NCBI RefSeq assembly: GCF_001424125.1
Contig: NZ_LMQI01000005.1
Location: 341,567-405,566, forward strand
Source of the DNA: Cellulomonas sp. Leaf395
Lineage (GTDB): Bacteria; Actinomycetota; Actinomycetes; Actinomycetales; Cellulomonadaceae
Direction: 5' to 3'
Length of the DNA: 64,000 bases
The position numbers and the translations under genes were made by a program. The notes below the pieces were generated by a model that saw only the letters and a program-made list of their open reading frames with translations, had not been told where the DNA came from and did no database searches. Below are positions 62,122 to 64,000 of the stretch, piece after piece (the stretch's first letter is position 1; every line of letters begins with the position of its first letter).

Positions 62122-63366
62122 ATGACGTCTCCACAGGTCGACATCTCGGCCCTGCTCACGGCTGTGGAGGACGTCTCGCCTGCCGAGGCGATGTCCGTCG
62201 CTGCGGACGTGCTTCGAGGGACGCTCGGCGTGCAGTCCGCGTCGTTCCTCATCGCGGACGCTGCAGGGAGCACCCTGGTCGACCCTGCGAACCCTGAAGG
62301 GCGCTTCGCCCTCGACGGCTCGGACGCAGGGCTGGCCTGGCGCGAGCAGCGCACGGTGCACGACGGCCTCGGGTGGGCGTACACGCCCGTGACCGTCCGC
62401 GGCGACGCGCTCGGGGTGCTGGCCGTCCAGCTGCCTGCCCCCGAGGGTGGAGCAGACACTCGACGCGGAGTGGACGACACGACCCAGGACGGGTCCACGA
62501 TCGGACAGCTCGCGGCCGTCGCGCACGCCCTTGGTTACGTCCTCATCGCGAACCAGCGACACACCGACAGGTACGAGACAGCGATGCGATCGGTGGATTT
62601 CACGCTCGCCCGCGAGATCCAACGACGCCTTCTGCCCCCCGGTTTCGTCTGCGAGGGCGGATCCTTCACGATCGCCGGGTGGCTCGAACCCTCGGCCAGC
62701 GCCGCTGGCGACACCTTCGACTACGTCGCGTCCCCCGACAGGCTCACGGCCTCGCTGACCGACGCGACCGGGCACGACCTCAGCGCCGCCATGGTGGCGA
62801 CCCTCGCGGTGAATGCTTTGCGCAACGCCCGGAGGCGGGGTGCCGACCTGGTCGAGCAGGCGCACGCCGCCAACACGGCACTTCTCGAGCAAGACGGGGA
62901 CCTCAGCCTCGTCACCGGGATCCTCCTGGAGATGGACCTGCGATCGTCGGGTGCCGAGCACGGCGACGACGACCGGACCGTGGCCCGGATCATCAACGCA
63001 GGGCACCCCGGTGCCCTCTTGCTGCACGAGGGAGAGGTCACCACCGTGGCGCCGGCCAACAACCCGTTGCTCGGGCTGCACGAGCACGAGTACCAGGTGC
63101 AGGAGATCGAGCTGTGTCCCGGAGATCGGCTGCTGCTCATGACCGACGGAATGTTCGAGCGCAGCGCCGCCAGCTTCGACCTGCCCGGTGCCTTTCGCGA
63201 CACCGCCGACCAGCACACCCGCAGTGTGGCCCAGGGCATCTCGCGCATCTTCCTCGAGACGGTCGGCAACGACATCCAGGATGACGCGGCCCTGCTGCTC
63301 CTCGAGTGGCACGGCGGCACCACGAGCCGCACCACCCGCCGCGGGGCGGACCGCGAGCAGGCGTAG
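62122..63366 (+). CDS. SpoIIE-type PP2C phosphatase with N-terminal GAF-like sensor region
   Basis: A 414-residue protein. Residues about 1-150 are a GAF-like sensor ([28 protein letters not shown]). A helical linker ([16 protein letters not shown], typical of SpoIIE proteins) leads into the phosphatase core: [54 protein letters not shown] and [10 protein letters not shown] with metal-binding Asp residues. These enzymes dephosphorylate anti-anti-sigma factors. The first metal motif reads AGDTFDY rather than GGDWYD. It has no partner kinase or antagonist nearby, and lies between two tRNA remnants. Confidence 0.88.
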   Translation: MTSPQVDISALLTAVEDVSPAEAMSVAADVLRGTLGVQSASFLIADAAGSTLVDPANPEGRFALDGSDAGLAWREQRTVHDGLGWAYTPVTVRGDALGVLAVQLPAPEGGADTRRGVDDTTQDGSTIGQLAAVAHALGYVLIANQRHTDRYETAMRSVDFTLAREIQRRLLPPGFVCEGGSFTIAGWLEPSASAAGDTFDYVASPDRLTASLTDATGHDLSAAMVATLAVNALRNARRRGADLVEQAHAANTALLEQDGDLSLVTGILLEMDLRSSGAEHGDDDRTVARIINAGHPGALLLHEGEVTTVAPANNPLLGLHEHEYQVQEIELCPGDRLLLMTDGMFERSAASFDLPGAFRDTADQHTRSVAQGISRIFLETVGNDIQDDAALLLLEWHGGTTSRTTRRGADREQA

Positions 63367-63417
63367 CGCTCGACCCGGTTCCGACGTCGCGCCACAATGG
63401 CCGCTCGGACAAAGGGA

Positions 63418-63439
63418 AGGCCCCCTCGAAAGGGGGCCT
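63418..63439 (-). terminator. Terminator after the tRNA-Val fragment
   Basis: AGGCCCCCT-CGAA/TTCG-AGGGGGCCT, a perfect 9-bp stem with tetraloop, followed on the minus strand by TCCCTTTGT. It lies 15 bp beyond the CCA of the fragment, the usual place for a tRNA terminator, and may also stop the SpoIIE gene from the other side. Confidence 0.75.
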
Positions 63440-63454
63440 GACCTGCGGTAATGA

Positions 63455-63500
63455 TGGTGGGCGATACTGGGATCGAACCAGTGACCTCTTCCGTGTCAGG
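63455..63500 (-). pseudogene. 3' fragment of tRNA-Val(GAC), candidate attachment site
   Basis: On the minus strand, CCTGACACGGAAG then variable loop, T-stem ACTGG, loop TTCGATC, stem CCAGT, acceptor ATCGCCC and ACCA. The anticodon loop CTGACAC gives anticodon GAC (valine). Upstream of it the 5' anticodon stem is GTTCTTCTGC instead of CTTCC, and no D-arm or 5' acceptor GGGCGAT exists. The 46-nt match therefore stops in the anticodon arm, as in a displaced 3' half left at an element junction. An intact tRNA-Val would be expected at the other end of the element beyond the window. Confidence 0.75.
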
Positions 63501-63824
63501 CAGAAGAACGACGTCCGTCCATGTCCGCCACTGATCGTCTGCGCAGGTCACCAGACACTCCAGCCGCCGACGGACGCCAGCGAACACCGGCGAACGCAAT
63601 CGCGTTGCTACACGAAACCGCAGACGCTCTGGACGTGGACTCGGCTCGGGTCGATGCATGGGTATGCATCGAGCTGCCGCACCCTTGCGAAAACTCGAAC
63701 CCACGGCCTCTGTCCGCTGAGCAGCACGGTGGACCCGGATAGCAGACCCAACTGAACGCGCACAGGTCGACTGGATCGGAATAGGGTGCGAAGACCTGGC
63801 CTGTTGACGGGGTGTGGTGCGGGT

Positions 63825-64000
63825 ATGGACGAGGATCGGGTCGCCGAGTTCCATCGGTTGCATCGTGCGGGGTGTTTCGTGATGCCGAACCCGTGGGACG
63901 TCGGGACCGCACGGCTCCTGGAGGGGCTGGGGTTCAAGGCGTTGGCCACGACGAGCGCCGGCTTGGCCTGGTCGCTTGGCCTCTCGGACGCCCAGGTCAC
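63825..64000 (+). CDS. Isocitrate lyase / PEP mutase family protein (partial)
   Basis: The gene starts at the ATG at 63825 and runs off the right edge after about 58 codons. The product opens VAEFHRLHRAGCFVMPNPWDVGTARLLEGLGFKALATTSAGLAWSLG (split here for reading), with the MPNPWDVGTAR and TTSAG blocks of the carboxyvinyl-carboxyphosphonate phosphonomutase/PEP mutase superfamily. These act on C-C or C-P bonds of alpha-ketoacids. There is no strong ribosome binding site in view. If the left edge of an element is at 63.5 kb, this gene may be part of it. Confidence 0.75.
   Translation, partial: MDEDRVAEFHRLHRAGCFVMPNPWDVGTARLLEGLGFKALATTSAGLAWSLGLSDAQV

Larger units (their letters stand above)
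63367..63824. other. 458-bp region with tRNA-Val remnant and element edge
   Basis: No gene seen. It holds a terminator (63418-63439), the tRNA-Val 3' fragment (63455-63500), one TTGCTACA repeat (63605-63612), and at 63690-63726 a minus-strand stretch that looks like a D-arm joined to a T-arm of a tRNA. The segment from 63501 onward is likely the end of an integrated element. Confidence 0.5.

Noticed and set aside
63455..63540. Intact tRNA-Val gene
   Set aside because: The 3' half is perfect, but no 5' acceptor GGGCGAT or D-arm exists within the needed distance, so only a fragment is present.

Overview
The window reads as a chromosomal segment of a very GC-rich actinobacterium. A relative of Cellulomonas is the best guess. 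The basis is dense short-spaced genes, GTG starts, third-position G/C, a RamB-type regulator, pyruvate phosphate dikinase, two GH81 endo-beta-1,3-glucanases and a full glucuronide utilisation locus. The genus is inferred from gene content only; no 16S or marker gene is present.

Layout. 1-0.46 kb: 5' part of a YbdK-type carboxylate-amine ligase running off the left edge. 0.6-10.7 kb: a DUF6421-like protein, a large membrane protein with a hydrolase-like tail, a K+ channel, a transglutaminase-like protein, a zinc-ribbon SDR, then glutamate decarboxylase and a YrhK-like membrane protein. 10.8-16.4 kb: HrpB helicase, a DUF4239-like membrane protein, two alpha/beta hydrolases and a DoxX protein. 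16.6-21 kb: a DevS-like sensor kinase, a flavodoxin, a DevR-like response regulator and RamB, which is divergent from ppdK (21.1-23.8 kb). 23.8-27.8 kb: secreted 5'-nucleotidase, CorA and a GT4 glycosyltransferase. 28.0-31.6 kb: a tightly coupled GT4 / (alpha/alpha)6 protein / GH130 cassette. 31.9-40.3 kb: a GT2 beta-glucan synthase, a membrane-fusion-like adaptor, a membrane-anchored GH81 and a large secreted GH81-FN3-FN3-CBM6 enzyme, which together look like a beta-1,3-glucan exopolysaccharide locus. 40.3-43.9 kb: LacI regulator, amylosucrase-type GH13 and a PPOX flavoprotein. 43.9-52.9 kb: glucuronide regulon (uidA, GPH symporter, uxaC; divergent LacI, uxuB, manD, gluconokinase) with two matching operator palindromes. 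53-61.3 kb: phosphodiesterase-fold protein, nitrilase, SHOCT/DUF6325/lipoprotein genes, HtrA-like protease, vanadium-haloperoxidase-like protein, secreted trypsin and aldo/keto reductase. 61.3-64 kb: two truncated tRNA 3' ends flank a SpoIIE phosphatase; the last gene is a partial PEP mutase/isocitrate lyase-like protein.

How it works together. (1) A DevS/DevR-like pair sits among DoxX, flavodoxin and gad genes. Three similar 14-bp boxes lie upstream of these, so an oxygen or redox regulon is likely. (2) The glucuronide locus encodes uptake, hydrolysis, isomerisation, reduction and dehydration to 2-keto-3-deoxygluconate under one LacI regulator. (3) The GT2/adaptor/GH81 operon couples synthesis of a beta-glucan with its trimming, and the neighbouring secreted GH81 could degrade or remodel it. 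(4) The right end is a tRNA-anchored integration hotspot; an integrated element probably starts at about 63.5 kb and continues beyond the window.

No CRISPR array, rRNA, intact tRNA or insertion sequence was seen.
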